DNA of 64,000 nt, from contig JADLSH010000112.1 in assembly GCA_016169945.1 (NCBI GenBank), forward strand, positions 868,001-932,000, read 5' to 3'. The translations under genes and the position numbers were made by a program. The notes under the pieces are model-generated. The model was given only the letters and a program-made list of their open reading frames with translations. It was not told the DNA's origin and did no database searches. This DNA is from Trachythela sp. YZ-2020. Lineage: Eukaryota; Cnidaria; Anthozoa; Malacalcyonacea; Clavulariidae. Numbering within the stretch: position 1 is the stretch's first letter; the number at the start of each line of letters is the position of its first letter. Shown one piece after another: positions 11,280 to 22,660 of the stretch.

Positions 11280-12781
11280 TTGGAGGCAATTGAGGCTATT
11301 ACTGAGCCAACAGAAGCGAATATTGAGGCCGGCAATGTAGCCAAGGAGTGGACATTTCTCGAAGAAGAGCTAGACGAGGAAGAAACATTGCTGTTTAACT
11401 TCGAAATCGCCATGGCTGTTCTTGAAGAGGACCAGGGGCAAGTTGTACGAAAGGCATTTAACTTAAACGGTGTTTAGCAGCTATCCAGCAGATAAATTGT
11501 ATACTTGTTTGGCTTTCCAAAAGCAAAGTTTGAAAGTTGTGTCTTCATACACTAGTTCGTTACGTACTGCTTTTTTTCAAAAGGAAAGGAGGGAAAAAGC
11601 CAGAATACTGAACTCCTATAAACGGACTGACACCGGCATGAAAATAAAAGACATATTTACAACAGAGACATTGCATTGCTAGTTATCTTGGCTCAGTGAA
11701 TTTTAAGACCACAAGGACTCAAGAGAAGTCAAAAGTGAGTTTTTATGCTTATTCGATATAGAAAAGGGACTCCCAACAGGGTTTTTGCATTTTTATTACA
11801 GGGTTTTTCTTGACTGAACTTTGAATTTATCCGCCGGATAGCGACTTAAACAACCTCAAGACACCGTTTAAATTTATCGACCGTTTAACAAAATTTAACT
11901 TGTCGATAGGGACTTAAACGCCTTTCGTACAACCGGCCCCAGGAAGATATATGTGGGCGAAAAGCAGTTTCTTTGCGATAGTTGCGACAAGGTTTGCAAA
12001 TCCAAAGCTGGCCTGACCAGGCATGTGAATGCAAAACATTGCGATAAAGCTAGTACTATGGCAAATAAAGACATCCCACACTGACAAACGATGGATTAAT
12101 CTCCATTGTGCATAAAGTGAAGTCCAAAATAACTAGGGAAGGTCATTGGGACATTGAAATAACGTGGGATTTGGGAAAAATCACCACAAACGATTCTGTT
12201 CAATGCTGTACCGCCGATATACAAGTGATTTTGTGGGAAATGAAACCAAGATAAGTTTCTCACAGAATTCTATGAGCTTATCCCCATGTCATGTGCCTTC
12301 TTGAAGTGATTTTTTCTCTCGATAATTTTGACTTTCTAAGACTGGTTAGGGTTAGGAAAGGGGTTAATATTGGGGTTGGGGTTTGTTTATATTTATAAGA
12401 ACTTTAAATTTGTAGTACAAATCATGCCGGATTGAAAGCCTGTTCGCGGGTCGTAACAATGACGTATTAATTATGCAGGCGGGATGCTTTCATTTGCTTG
12501 AGATGCTTTCGATTGCTTACGGAAAAAAAATTTGCGGTGACACCATGCAAGGACTTGCCAGCTTGGTGGAAATTGTAGAGATTGTCAAGGTAACATTTCA
12601 ACAATTTATTGCCAACCAAGAAGATTTAATGAAGAAAATTCCATGGGACACCTTATGCAATGATGCACTTGAGTCACCATTGCTCAAATCACGGTGGAAA
12701 AACATTTTGAACAGATGCAACCTAGATTTGTCAAAAACTACTGCTAAAGTACTGCTAAAAAAGCAGAGTCAGAAGTCATGA
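11280..12781 (+). pseudogene. Acidic protein with one C2H2 finger, split by a Harbinger MITE
   Basis: An acidic open frame (11280-11435; residues such as FLEEELDEEETLLFNFEIAM) stops being coding where a MITE is inserted at 11436. After the MITE, at about 11943-12060, a frame resumes with a C2H2 zinc finger (FLCDSCDKVCKSKAGL, then TRHVNAKHC). Further open stretches follow: 12082-12255 (LTNDGLISIVHKVKSKI...HWDIEITWDL) and 12473-12781 (ending KSRWKNILNRCNLDLSKTTAK). The first and second parts are in different frames even after removing the MITE and one CAG, so a frameshift predates or accompanies the insertion. I do not recognise the family. A sister gene with the same acidic-then-CxxC-KSK finger order lies at 61590-61927, so this is a repeated, probably transposon-borne gene. 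The frame has no ATG at its start. Confidence 0.55.
11436..11939. mobile_element. PIF/Harbinger MITE, 504 bp, CAG target duplication
   Basis: The ends match those of the autonomous element at 47444-51625 (right end ACGCCTTTCGTACAACCGGCCC against ACGCCGTACGAACAACCGGCCC). A CAG duplication lies at 11433-11435 and 11940-11942. The interior holds 'GACTTAAACG' and 'TTTAAATTTAT' words like the subterminal repeats of that element. It encodes nothing and interrupts a C2H2-finger ORF. Inferred: mobilised in trans by the related autonomous family. Confidence 0.85.
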
Positions 12782-12862
12782 TTCATATCAGAAGGCATAT
12801 ATTGCATACCATACTAAGTCATGATTCATATCAGAAGGCATATATTGCATACCATACTAAGT
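12774..12862. repeat. Tandem duplication, 43-bp unit, two copies
   Basis: Two identical 43-bp copies beginning AGTCATGATTCATATCAG sit head to tail, just after the stop of the preceding open frame. Perfect identity suggests a recent slippage or an assembly artefact. Confidence 0.9.
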
Positions 12863-13059
12863 AATCAGTGCATTTTGAACTATTTTCAAATATATTTGAA
12901 TTAGGAATATATGAAAACACTGTAGATTTGAGATTATATATATACAGATTAATGTTATGGCTATTTTTGGCCAAAACATAGTGGCTGAAGGATTGATTGT
13001 AATCAAAGCTGACTTTAAAAATGTTAATAGCATGTAAAAGTGGACTATTTCTAAATCTA

Positions 13060-13837
13060 TTAGTTTTACTAAAAAAGTTATAAAAACAGGGGTTTTTTCG
13101 CTCTAGTGTTCCTTTCCTCAGATCGTTTTGGAGGGAGCAAATGATTAAGCTTGTGATCTTCATCAGCCATGTCAGATATTAACTTTAAGCAGGGATCTTT
13201 TCTTCGTTCTTCTAATGTTGTCAACTTATTTTCTTTCAATACATGTTCGTAATCTTGTCCTGAATAAATTATACAGAATGCTCGTTTTTGGCTGTTAGAC
13301 CCCCAGACCACAAAACATCGCCATATTCTAAAACTGGCCTGATTATTGTGTTATAGAACGTCAACAGGTCCTTTGTGGGTTTAAGTTTAAAAAAATACAA
13401 TCTTTTTCGGCTCTTTTTAATCAATGCCCAAGTGTTAGTCTCCCACTTCATATTACTATCAATCCACACACCCAATAATTTGTAAGAGCTGACACGACTT
13501 ATCAAGGACTGACCTGACCCGCTTGTAATTGAGGAATTTCGGTTTTCGTGTTTCTGAAGTCTATGATAATTTCTTTGCACTTTTTACCGTTTAAGATCAT
13601 ATCTTGGTCATTCGACCATTCAATCACAGAGTTTAACTGTTCCTGCATGTTGTCAATCTGTTCGCCTGAAATGTGACGTGACACATCCAAAATTTCTGAT
13701 AGGGTGGTGTTGTCCATACAGATAACAGCCATATTACTGTTGTTTTCTTCCAGGCATGCTTGTTCCAAGCTGTTTATTTTAATAACGAATGCGAGTGGGC
13801 CTATTTTATCTATAATCCCATACTTAAAATAATCCAT
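13060..13837 (-). pseudogene. LINE reverse-transcriptase fragment (CR1/L2/jockey-like)
   Basis: Minus-strand frames hold the end of a non-LTR reverse transcriptase. They start just before the catalytic box, which has decayed to ICMDN in place of the usual Y/F-x-D-D. Next come WSNDQDMILNGKKCKEIIIDF and the LLGVWIDSNMKWETN thumb motif, then a C-terminal block (IIYSGQDYEHVLKENKL, LEERR, LNHLLPP). Three overlapping frames mean at least two frameshifts. No endonuclease domain or 3' tail is visible, so the copy is truncated at both ends. Family level is only approximate. Confidence 0.8.
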
Positions 13838-13908
13838 ACTTAATAAAACCCATACTCCAAGATTCCCACACTCATACGTAATTCTGCATTTATAAATGGT
13901 AACTTGGT

Positions 13909-14165
13909 CTAATAGAATCTGACACTGAAATTAAAATAACAATATCTACACACAAAAATACACAGCAATAATGCTGATAAGCGACGTCTATTCTGGGAAG
14001 GGGAACTTTGTCTTAAAACCTGTGAAAGCTTCATGTAATACAACACTGTCTGATCAGTCTTCCAACCAACATGTCCCATGATGTCAGCAAGAGAAGCTCT
14101 GGATAAAGCAAGTGTAATTGCACAACCAGCACAATGACTGTGAAGAGTCTCTCCTTCGTCCAAAC
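13909..14165 (-). pseudogene. Tyrosine recombinase C-terminal fragment (DIRS)
   Basis: The frame reads DEGETLHSHCAGCAITLAL, then LADIMGHVGWKTDQTVLYYMKL. This matches the last part of the recombinase carried by DIRS/Ngaro elements, which use it in place of an integrase. The nucleophile Tyr is present in YYMKL. The second catalytic Arg, expected in the H-x-x-R box (HS-x-R), is replaced by Cys (HSHC), consistent with decay of a CGN codon to TGT. The N-terminal half with the first catalytic Arg is absent. Confidence 0.75.
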
Positions 14166-14169
14166 ACGG

Positions 14170-15697
14170 TTCTTTGAATTAAGCCGACGAGAAGGAATAT
14201 CCGCAGGATTACTAGACGACGGCATGAAATGGAGATTCAAGAAAACATGCGCAGAGATGAAGTAATTGGTCAGGAAGAGCGCTTTTTGATATAGCGAGGT
14301 TCATCTCATTAGTAATAAGCTGCGCACCTGGAACGGCTAAAGCCATAGAAGTACATTTGCCAGAAAGCTTTTGTAAGGTCACCAGCTCAATCGAATTACT
14401 CTTAAGAATATCATGAACTAGAGTGAGAAACCTGTCCTTCTTTTTTGAGAGGAGTCTAAAGGCTTGCAAACATGAATCCGACATAAAACCCAAATAAGGG
14501 ACCTGCTAAGAAGGCTCTAGAATACATTTTTGCAGACCAATAAAATATCCAAGAGAAATGACAGTATAACAAACAAAAAATATTGCTGCCATAGCTAACT
14601 CGCGGCCAGACAGAGCGGAAGATGCAGGGGAAGGAAGTATTAATTGTGCATTATGACGGTCATCAATATAAAGAGAGCACAGAATTCCGTTGGAACGTAG
14701 ATAGTGCGAGATGAGAAAACCTGTAGTATGGTAGACATAAGCCAACATTTTCCAGCCAAAAGGAATCGTATTGCTTACAAAATACCATTCGCCCCAGCGA
14801 AAACCAAAATATGTCCGTCTTTGAGGAGTTAAGAGCAAATTGTCATATCCAGACTTATCATCCATGACAGTCTGAAACGAATCCTTGGGAACTATCGGGG
14901 TAATCCCGGGAGGCAATCTAACTTAAAGGGTCGGTCAACCATCCATAGATTTAAAAAACGGTCATGGTTACATAATCGAGGTTTGGTCGGTTTGACTGTT
15001 AGGGGCATGACCAAATGCGGCGAGAGACCTCCCCAACTTTACCGCAAACACTAATAGCCCCAGTTGCAAGGCGATCTAGAATGGTACGAGTAATAAACTG
15101 GGAAAATGTCTTACAAGAGAGAGAATTTCCGAACAACTTAGGAGGCGGAAAATCGCTGTTATACTCTACGCCCTTAAACAGGCCTTTAAAATGTTTAAAA
15201 TATTGAAAAATATCAACTCCATCCTTTAGCCAAGCTAAAATATCTTGACACTTGTGCTCATCGACAAACATTGCAATAGTTAACCATCTATCGTAATGTT
15301 CGTTAAGTTGACCAGCGACAAATGAATCCGGATTGGGAAAAGCGAGGAGGGAGAGATCACCGGACTGTTTTCCAGAAATCACTTGGTCAGGGAATGATTG
15401 GGGCAAATGCTGGTTATATGCTGTCATCCCCTGGGTTAGACAAAGAGTCTCGGCTTCATGATTCACCCAAACAATGAAATTGCAATTCCCAGGGAGGAAT
15501 TGAGTCACAGGATACAAGGACCTAAGACCAAATAAGGGTAATATAGTAAAGCCTACAGAACTAACCAAAGTGAAACCCAGGGGATGACAGCCTTGAGCCC
15601 CGGTAATCCGAGTAAGGCTTAGTGACCTTTTCAAGACTGCCACCCAAGGAATCAAATTAGCTAAATATAACAAGGAAACAAGGAAACAAGGAAACAA
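14170..15697 (-). pseudogene. DIRS reverse transcriptase / RNase H, frameshifted
   Basis: Pieces in order: an N-terminal region with DGVDIFQYFKHFKG and FSQFITRTILDRLATGAI; the substrate region (PKDSFQTVMDDKSGYDN, FGFRWGEWYF); the catalytic SLYIDDRHN (YIDD box); then the connection/RNase H part (KKKDRFLTLVHDIL, LSGKCTSMALAVPGAQL); and, after a gap, HFMPSSSNPADIPSRR, which is typical of the RNase H end. Frames change near 14930 and 14500, so no full protein is made. The order and the NPADIPSRR motif fit DIRS-like elements rather than LINEs. Confidence 0.8.
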
Positions 15698-15880
15698 ACT
15701 TATATGATATACCTATCAGGTAGAGATTGGAGCAAACAAGATAAAAACACAAACAAGATTTTTTGAAAAAATGTAATTCAGACACAATAAACGTAACACA
15801 CACGTTTAAATCACATAATTAACAAACCGATTAGCTTTAAAGTAAAATGCAAAATCATAAAACGAAGAGTCCAAACAATT

Positions 15881-16060
15881 TTAATACTTAGGAGGGAAAG
15901 GAAAAAGCGGTCTAGGACCATTACGATCATTGCGCGGTGGGAGATTATATGCGCTAACTTGACATGTATTAGCAAAGTGTCCCGGCTGACCACATCGGTA
16001 GCAATTATTGTTTTGTGGACCCCGTCCTAAAAGAGGGTAGTTTGTATAACTATACATATA
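15881..16060 (-). pseudogene. DIRS gag C-terminal fragment with CCHC zinc knuckle
   Basis: The frame ends at 15881 and contains CYRCGQPGHFANTC, a canonical CX2CX4HX4C zinc knuckle. A Pro/Arg-rich tail follows. Gag proteins of DIRS and other retroelements bind RNA through this motif. The N-terminal part upstream of about 16060 does not read as gag, so the copy is 5' truncated. It lies just upstream of the reverse-transcriptase frame on the same strand. Confidence 0.75.
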
Positions 16061-16229
16061 TAAATTAACAGTGTGGCGAAACATGCAACGGCCAATTAAC
16101 CACGCGTAGCAACAACAACTAAATATATTCAAAACGGCCGATCTAACAAGCACACAGAAGATCAAACAATGTGGCAGCAAGAGCGGGATTAAAGACCAAA
16201 TAGCTATATAAAACACTGAACAGGATCTG

Positions 16230-16969
16230 CCTGTTAACCTGCGTTACAAATAAGTATAAGGATTGCATATTCAAGTCACAACCCTATTCCATATGCATGG
16301 TCTAAGGATTCAAACAATACCACATTAATAAATATGTGAAAAGTTAATAAATATTTCATAAACATCTTCCAAAACGTCATGTTATATCATTCAAGCACTT
16401 TTAGTATCATTTGTGATGCCAAAAACTGCTGACGTCAAATTACTCAGGGCGAAAATACAAAATCAAATATGGCTTCCGACATATGCCGTCAGCCGTAAAA
16501 TTTTCCATAATAGAAAGCCAGATTTTAACGAAACCGGTGAGTAATATGTTTTCTTTTCGATTGGTTTACCTAAAATATGGTTCTAACTTTTATCTTATGT
16601 GCAATTTATGTTTTATAACGTGCCAAAGCCCTCTCAGGATTGTTTTTAATGCATGGTATCAGATATGATACCACAGACGTTAAGGGTCATAAACATGTGG
16701 TCTTCAGCCACTTCTGCATCTCAAATTTCTAAGTTTTATTTTGGCTTATTCTTATTAGTCTTTGTTATTAACTAACCTGTTTGTAGACAGTGTTTTGTAA
16801 GCATTTGTTTTTGCGATTATGTAAATAATTTAGTGAATTAGCATTATTTGCACATGGGTTGATGACTTAGTATATTGCGGTAAGCACTCCCTTTTAGTAT
16901 CACCCATGCTTTGCATAGTAAATGCAAATTATGTGGAGTCATAGCAAAGGCCCTATTCAGCTAGAGTAT
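16230..16969. other. Non-coding stretch
   Basis: AT-rich spacer between the DIRS remnant and the second hAT element. Short open frames near 16483 and 16922 look random. No hairpin or tandem repeat was noticed. Confidence 0.55.
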
Positions 16970-16977
16970 AAATTTAG

Positions 16978-19900
16978 TAGGGGTGCACCAGATATAGTAT
17001 CCAGCTGGATAATCCGGCCGGATAGTGACAAAACTGTACTATCCGGTATCCAGCTGGATATTTACTATTATCCGGCCGGATTTCCGGATAATTTGTTTTT
17101 CCTGAAGTGTACTAAATTTCCGTTCATTGAAACATAAAAAATACTAAGAAATAGACATCAATACAACAAAACAGCAATCTGATTTATTTACTGTTTAAAT
17201 AGTGTTGGTGGTGGTAATATGGTTAATTATAATCTCAAACAAACAGATGATTTCAATTTGCAAATAAAAAAAATTTGCGGTAAGTACTTAATATAAACGA
17301 CTAATGACATTTAGTACCTAAAAAGTTTCTCTCCTTTGCGAGGAAGAAGTCTGCTCCGTTTCTCCTGGAAGATGTTTCCATACTCCGAGTACATTATTTC
17401 TGAGAATACTGATGAGGATAGTGTGCATAGCAATTTGCGTGCAAGATCGCATAACAATGGGAATTCCATTGCCTTTCCCCACAATTCAAGAGGATTAACA
17501 GTTCGAGGGAGCAGTGGTAACATCATGAACTTGTCCACCTCTTCTGCGGCTGACACAAGACAAGTATGTTCGCCCCTGTTCCCTGTTCGAGTTGGTGGCT
17601 TCTTCGGCTTTGTGTTGTTTTGTGATCTCATCGAAACATGCTCTGAAGAGATCATCAGGCTTTGCTTTCTTTGCTGAAGAAGGACCAGCATGGGAAGAGT
17701 TGTCATTCTGGTTGCCATCCAAAGTGGAAACCTCCTCAAATTCTCTTGTACAAGATGACCTCTGTGAACTTTAACCAGCTGTTCTAGCAGCCAGGCTTGG
17801 CCTTCTCCTTGTCTTGACTGTCTTGAAAAAAGTGATTCTTGTACCGTGGATCGATAGTTGTCGCAGTGACATAGTGCTTATCCTTCCTGATATTCAGTTC
17901 ATTTGGACCCTCTAAGGTGGAAAAGAATCGCTTTCGAAGAGCTTGCAGAAGGGATTCTTGGGTTGTCTGCACACCCTGATCGCCTTGTCCTATCTTGGAC
18001 AAAAATAACTCAAGGGTAGCGATATTGGGGATCACGCTAGAGAGTATATAATACCCAGCACTCGTCTCTTTGGTTAAAGAAAAAAAAAAGGCTTCAAAAT
18101 AAGAAGAAATCGTTCACTGAGTTGCCATTCGTTTGCAGTAATTGTGGGTAGATCGTTGTGATCAGAACGTACAACTGAATTGAGCACTTCAATTTAACCA
18201 TACGTTCCACCATCAGGTATGCGCTGTTCCACCGGGTTGGGACGTCCTGAACGGGCAAAAGTGGGACCTTGCCTTGTCCTTTTTGCAGCATCTTCAACTC
18301 ATTGCGAGCAAGAGCTGAGTGGTTAAAATGCGTCACCAGCCTGCAACATTTGGCCAACAGGTCAATGATTGTACGTTGAGACAGGATTGCGTCTTCGATA
18401 ACGAGTTGAATTCGGTGGATCGTGCAGTGAATAGATGGAATTTCAGCCAAATCACTGTCCATGCACATATTAGCTGCCCCGTTTCGAACAAGATGTTGTC
18501 GGCGAGCTTCGTGGATATTCCAGCTTGCCCACATCTTGCGGAACATCTCAGCGATATTAGCTCCTGTGTGTGAGCCAGGAAAAGAACTTGCGTGAAGAAC
18601 TGCATCAACACATGTAAAATCTTGTTCAATCCAGTGTCCGGACAGTGAAATAAAAGCTTCCTTGGATTTTGAGCAGGTCCAAATGCCGGACGTAAAAGAT
18701 AGATACTTTCCATTGGGCTCGGCCAAATCTCGTTCAAGAAGAGCATTCATCTTCTCATAGACTTGTGGGAGCATCGTGTCGGAAAAGTATCGGCGGCTGG
18801 GCAACATGTATTGTGGTTGCATGTGTGCTATTAGTTCAATGAAGCCATCGTCCTCCACCATGGAAAATGGTTGGTTGTCTAACGCCATCATCATCAAAAT
18901 TTTTTCGTTGATTGCTTTTGATCGATGGTCATTTATATCCCAGATCTTTTTTGAGACCAAGCTTTCCACCAGGGTAAGCTGTTTATTCATTGCTGCCATC
19001 TTTTTCTCCTTAGGTCTAGCTGTTGAACCTGGCTGTGGCACTGTCTTTTGTGCATTTTCTTTGGCGTTTTGGTACTTTGGTACTGTTTTTTCTTCAAATG
19101 GTTGTGAAGAGGGGATGTGCTAAACGATTTCTGCCCTTCCGATTCTCGTCCTCTCTTGATTCTTTTATGGCAAATAAGGCATTCTACAACAGCATTGCAT
19201 TCGTCATGGACTTGGAACAGTGTCCACACAAACGAGGAGGGAGCAGATGTCATCAGATCTGAGCAAATCGACTTTTTAATACTGTTGTAAACTATAAATA
19301 GTATAATATAAATGCATAAAACACAAATTGTTTTTTTCTCCAACAAGCATTTAATTTAATTTATTCCCAAACAAAACGTTTAAAAATTTCTATTTTTCAC
19401 ATAATTTTGAATAAATTAATATTCAGAGTAAAATGGACATTTGATTCGCGTTGAGCTCCCAAGATCAGTTAACACTTGCCAGCATGGCAGCATGCTCCAC
19501 CGTAGCCTAGTGACAGGGGTTCATGTTGCCATGTTGGTCAGCGGTCACACCAGTTAAATCCATGTAATTGTTTGATCACGGTTGCCTCGGGTAGTGCTAA
19601 CTGCAATAACTGGCAAGCCTAACGTCAACACAAATCTTAATCCCAACACTAACCTTCACACTAACCTATTCCTAATCTAAAGCATTTGCCATTATATGGA
19701 CCTAACATGAAGTATTACTTCTAACGTAGGCATGAACATGCCATTGTTCAAGGTATGGAATGCCAAAAAAGAAGTTAAGAAAGCTATTGAAGTAATAGCA
19801 ACGAATTTTAATAGACTCTCAAACGTTTGCTTTTAAAAGGTGAGTGGTTTCGAACAAACATAATAATATTGAAGTAAATATCACAGAAAACAAAGCAAAA

Positions 19901-20300
19901 GGTGAAATGACAATTCGACAATGTGTTTTTATAATATTTTTTTAAAAAGATGATTGCAGTCCAATTTATACTTTACCACATGCCACATTAAATACTTGCA
20001 AGGTTATTCATAGTTTAAGTCCCAGTCCTCCATATATGCCTTCCCGATTCGGTGAAATACAGTTGCAGTTTTCCATTATTTACAAGTTGAATTGTTAACT
20101 ATGTCTTTGTAGAAATTGTATTAACCATATCTATTATAAGGTGTTCTGGTTTTGAAACTTTTATTCATTTGTGCATCTAATCTTAATATATACAGTATAT
20201 ATTATATGTCAAGTATTCAAATTGCTAAGATATTTTTTCCAGATATCCGGCGAATCCGGTATCCGGCCGGATATTAAAATCACTATCTGGAGCACCCCTA
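16978..20300 (-). mobile_element. ZBED-type hAT transposon, 3.3 kb, exact 8-bp target duplication
   Basis: Left end TAGGGGTGCACCAGATA and right end TATCTGGAGCACCCCTA are inverted repeats. An exact 8-bp duplication AAATTTAG lies at 16970-16977 and 20301-20308. Subterminal 'ATCCGGCCGGAT' and 'CCAGCTGGAT' palindromes repeat near both ends (16998-17095, 20240-20275) and are plausible transposase-binding sites. The transposase gene lies on the minus strand. The 19254-20210 part is non-coding. Confidence 0.92.
17311..19253 (-). pseudogene. hAT (ZBED-like) transposase, frameshifted
   Basis: A likely start ATG is at 19253. Domains in order: BED finger (VECLICHKRIKRGRE... LHNHLKK, about 19190-19090); RNase H-like core (18900-18100) with SGIWTCSKSKEAFISLSGHW, a VRNGAANM motif where hAT proteins usually have Asp before the GAANM, the HCTIHRIQLVI C-x2-H box and PTRWNSAYLM; ATTIDPRYKNHFF near 17850; and the C-terminal dimerisation region (NPLELWGKAMEFPLLCDLAR, RSRLLP) near 17500-17330. 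At least three frame changes (near 19010, 18080 and 17760) separate the blocks. The Asp-to-Asn change would also remove a likely catalytic residue. Known: ZBED-type hAT transposases cut and paste with 8-bp duplications, as seen here. Confidence 0.85.
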
Positions 20301-20429
20301 AAATTTAGAGAAATTACCAGGAATAGAGTAGATTCAAAGTCTGAAACAGTTCTTAAATACAACAAATTTTCATTTCTGTTATTTTTCTAAAAAATACATA
20401 AAAATGTCTTTGTCAAAAGATCATTATAG

Positions 20430-22050
20430 TTAGCGAATGTGCTAGAGATACTAAAAGCTAGCGATAGCGAGTTCTAAAGGTTTGAAAGTGATCAATCGGA
20501 TGGTGAATTCAGTCCATATTGCTCCGAGCAATCATCAGGTGATGAAGAAGTTGACAGCAGCCCAACAGCTCACAAGAATTCTGATCATGAAAGTGAATGG
20601 GATTCAGATGATGATGTTCCATTATCAAGTATCTCAAAGCTCACACCAATAACCAACTACAAATGGTGCAATATCGATTTCGTACCCCCAGAGAATACAG
20701 AATTTTGTGGTGACACAAAACTTCCTGGCCTTCCCACAGTCAATGGTGAAATCACACCATACAGTTTGTTCAAGATGTTCATAACAGATGAAATGCTAGA
20801 TTCCGTAGTTGATGAAACAAACCGATACAGTGTGGAAAAACATGGACAGTCTGCGAAAACCTCTCATCAGGAATGTGGACAGTTAATGGGTATAATCTTT
20901 TACATGGGACTTGTCCAAATGCCTAATCTGCGCTCGTATTGGGAAAATGAGTTCGGTTACGAGCCTGTGTCCAGTGTGTTATCCTGTGATCGTTTTCTGA
21001 AATTAGTGACCTTGTTGCATTTTGTGGACAACAACACCTTCACCGATGAAGAGAAAAAAGACAAGATCTGGAAACTTCGTCCCTGGATGACGTCATTGCG
21101 GGATAATTTCCTCAAGATTCCACCCAATGAATTTCAATCTAAAAAGCCACACAAATTGGGGTTTAAACTTTGGGGTTGTTCAGACTCAGATGGATTCATG
21201 TATGATTTTGATGTGTATCAACCTGTAGCTGATGACCAAGTTTCAGAGCTAGGACGATCTGCTGGTGTTGTTGAGAAAATGACCGATTCCTTGCCAGATG
21301 ATAAAAATTTCAAAGCCTTCGCTGACAACTATTTTTCTTCTGTTGCTCTTGCTGAAAAGCTGAAGAAGCGGAAGATTTATTATATTGGAACAGAAAAGAT
21401 GAATCGTGTGGCTGGAAACAAATTACCAGGCAACAAAGTACTGAAGAAGACTACTCGAGGACATTGTCTCTCACAGCTTGAGCAAAACACCAACTTCATT
21501 TGTGTTCACTGGAATGACAACAATGCAGTCAGTCTGTCTCTTCTTATGTTGGTACGGAACCTGTGACAGAGGAAAAGCGGTGGGACAAGAAGGCAAAGAA
21601 GCATGTGCAAATCCAGAGGCCAAAGATTGTTGAAGAGTACAATAAGTTTATGGGGGGCATTGACCTCCTAAACATGTGCACAAACTTGTACAAGTTTCAT
21701 ATCCAATCTTGAAGGTGGTACATGTACATATTTTTCCATTCCCTTCCACTTGCCAGTGTGAATGCCTGGTTGTTCTACAGAAGATAAGGTCAAAATACAA
21801 ATAAGAAGGTAGTGCTCCCTCTTAGGAGATTTCAAGCTGCCTGTGCATATGCTCTTACTTCTGCTGGCAAGGGAAAGAAGCATACGCGGGGCCGTCCATC
21901 ATTGGAGGGGCGAGAAATCTTGGAATCGCACCAATTTCAGAAGAAGAGATATACGGAAGTACCTGATGATGTAAAGAAAGATGAGTTCAACCACTTCCCC
22001 ATGTATGACCCTGCACGTCAACGGTATAACTTTAGTCCAAGAAGGAAGTG
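20430..22050 (+). pseudogene. PiggyBac-type transposase, frameshifted
   Basis: An acidic N-terminus (SDHESEWDSDDDVPL) and PITNYKWCNIDFVPPEN lead into the main open frame 20766-21566. It shows piggyBac hallmarks: GIIFYMGLVQMPNLRSYW, KPHKLGFKLWGCSDSDGFMYDF, FADNYFSS (first Asp region) and VHWNDNNAVS (second). A frameshift near 21535 moves the third Asp region (NKFMGGIDLLNMCTN) to another frame. A stop follows at about 21710 (within IQS*RWYMYIFFH). The tail (RFQAACAYAL... NHFPMYDPARQRY) is readable to about 22040, but the Cys-rich C-terminal finger is missing. TTAA-flanked ends were not located. It lies right next to the hAT element, which inserted just upstream of its coding part. Confidence 0.85.
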
Positions 22051-22054
22051 CTTC

Positions 22055-22660
22055 AAAGTTGCCTTGAAGAAGATTTTAAAATTTCAGAAATTGCAACAAT
22101 GTTTTCTGTATCGGAAAGTATGATACTAGAATTAGACTTGTGATATTTCTGACGAACAGTTAGACGCCTATGTGAGAAGTATTGCAAACGATTTTCCATT
22201 ATGTGGGGAGGTAATGATTGAGCAGCTTCTCAGGGGAAAGGGTATAGAAGTTCAAAGAATGTGATTACATGATTCTATTGATTGAGTAGATGAATGTGGA
22301 GCTCAAAGAAGATTGTACCGTAGAGCTTATCACATTAAAGGCCCAAATCAATTATGTAATGTGGATACCAATCATAAATTGGTGCGTTGGAACTTTATTA
22401 TTTTGGTGGCATAGATGGATTTAGTCGTTTGCCTGTCATGTGGAGCTGCACAAATAACAACAAGGCTGATGGTCTACCCAGGAGAGTAAGAACATATAAA
22501 GGTCTAGAAAGAGTTGCTATAGCAGATTACATGATAGAGAAAAAGGGGGTAGGAATCGTGGTAGCATAATCACTGGGCGAAGCACACACAACCAGCACAT
22601 CGAGTGACAATGTTGGTACATACATGATGGCTCTTGAAGTAATTAAACAACACACAATTG
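22055..22660 (+). pseudogene. Integrase-core (DDE) transposase fragment, IS3EU/Ginger-like
   Basis: Right after the PiggyBac remnant a different coding sequence appears in mixed frames. It has a helix-turn-helix-like start (ISEIATMFSVSESMI), ISDEQLDAYVRSIANDFPLCG, then a core with CNVDTNHKLVRWNFIIFGGIDGFSRLPVMW, where D-x-N-H-K-L and G-I-D-G-x-S-R are the conserved stretches, and RGSIITGRSTHNQHIE near 22550-22600. These match a family of metazoan integrase-core proteins with a W-H-I-D-x-x-H-K-L and R-x-I-E-R-x-W layout; I think of IS3EU but am not certain. Several stops and frame changes make it dead. No ends were found. Confidence 0.6.

Larger units (their letters stand above)
13909..16065 (-). 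mobile_element. DIRS-type (tyrosine recombinase) retrotransposon, decayed
   Basis: On the minus strand the order is: gag zinc knuckle (16040-15890), reverse transcriptase and RNase H (15697-14170), and the end of a tyrosine recombinase (14165-13909). That order is characteristic of DIRS-like elements. No LTR, inverted terminal repeat or split direct repeat was seen, and the recombinase N-terminal half appears deleted. Limits are those of the coding matches. Confidence 0.8.

Noticed and set aside
12831..13163. 110-aa minus-strand frame
   Set aside because: Only its beginning overlaps the LINE C-terminal block; the rest is AT-rich noise.
16978..17140. CRISPR-like short repeats (ATCCGGCCGGAT)
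   Set aside because: Subterminal palindromes of a hAT element in a eukaryotic genome; spacing is irregular.
18776..19262. Plus-strand frames opposite the ZBED hAT gene
   Set aside because: Shadow frames; the minus strand has the BED finger and core motifs.
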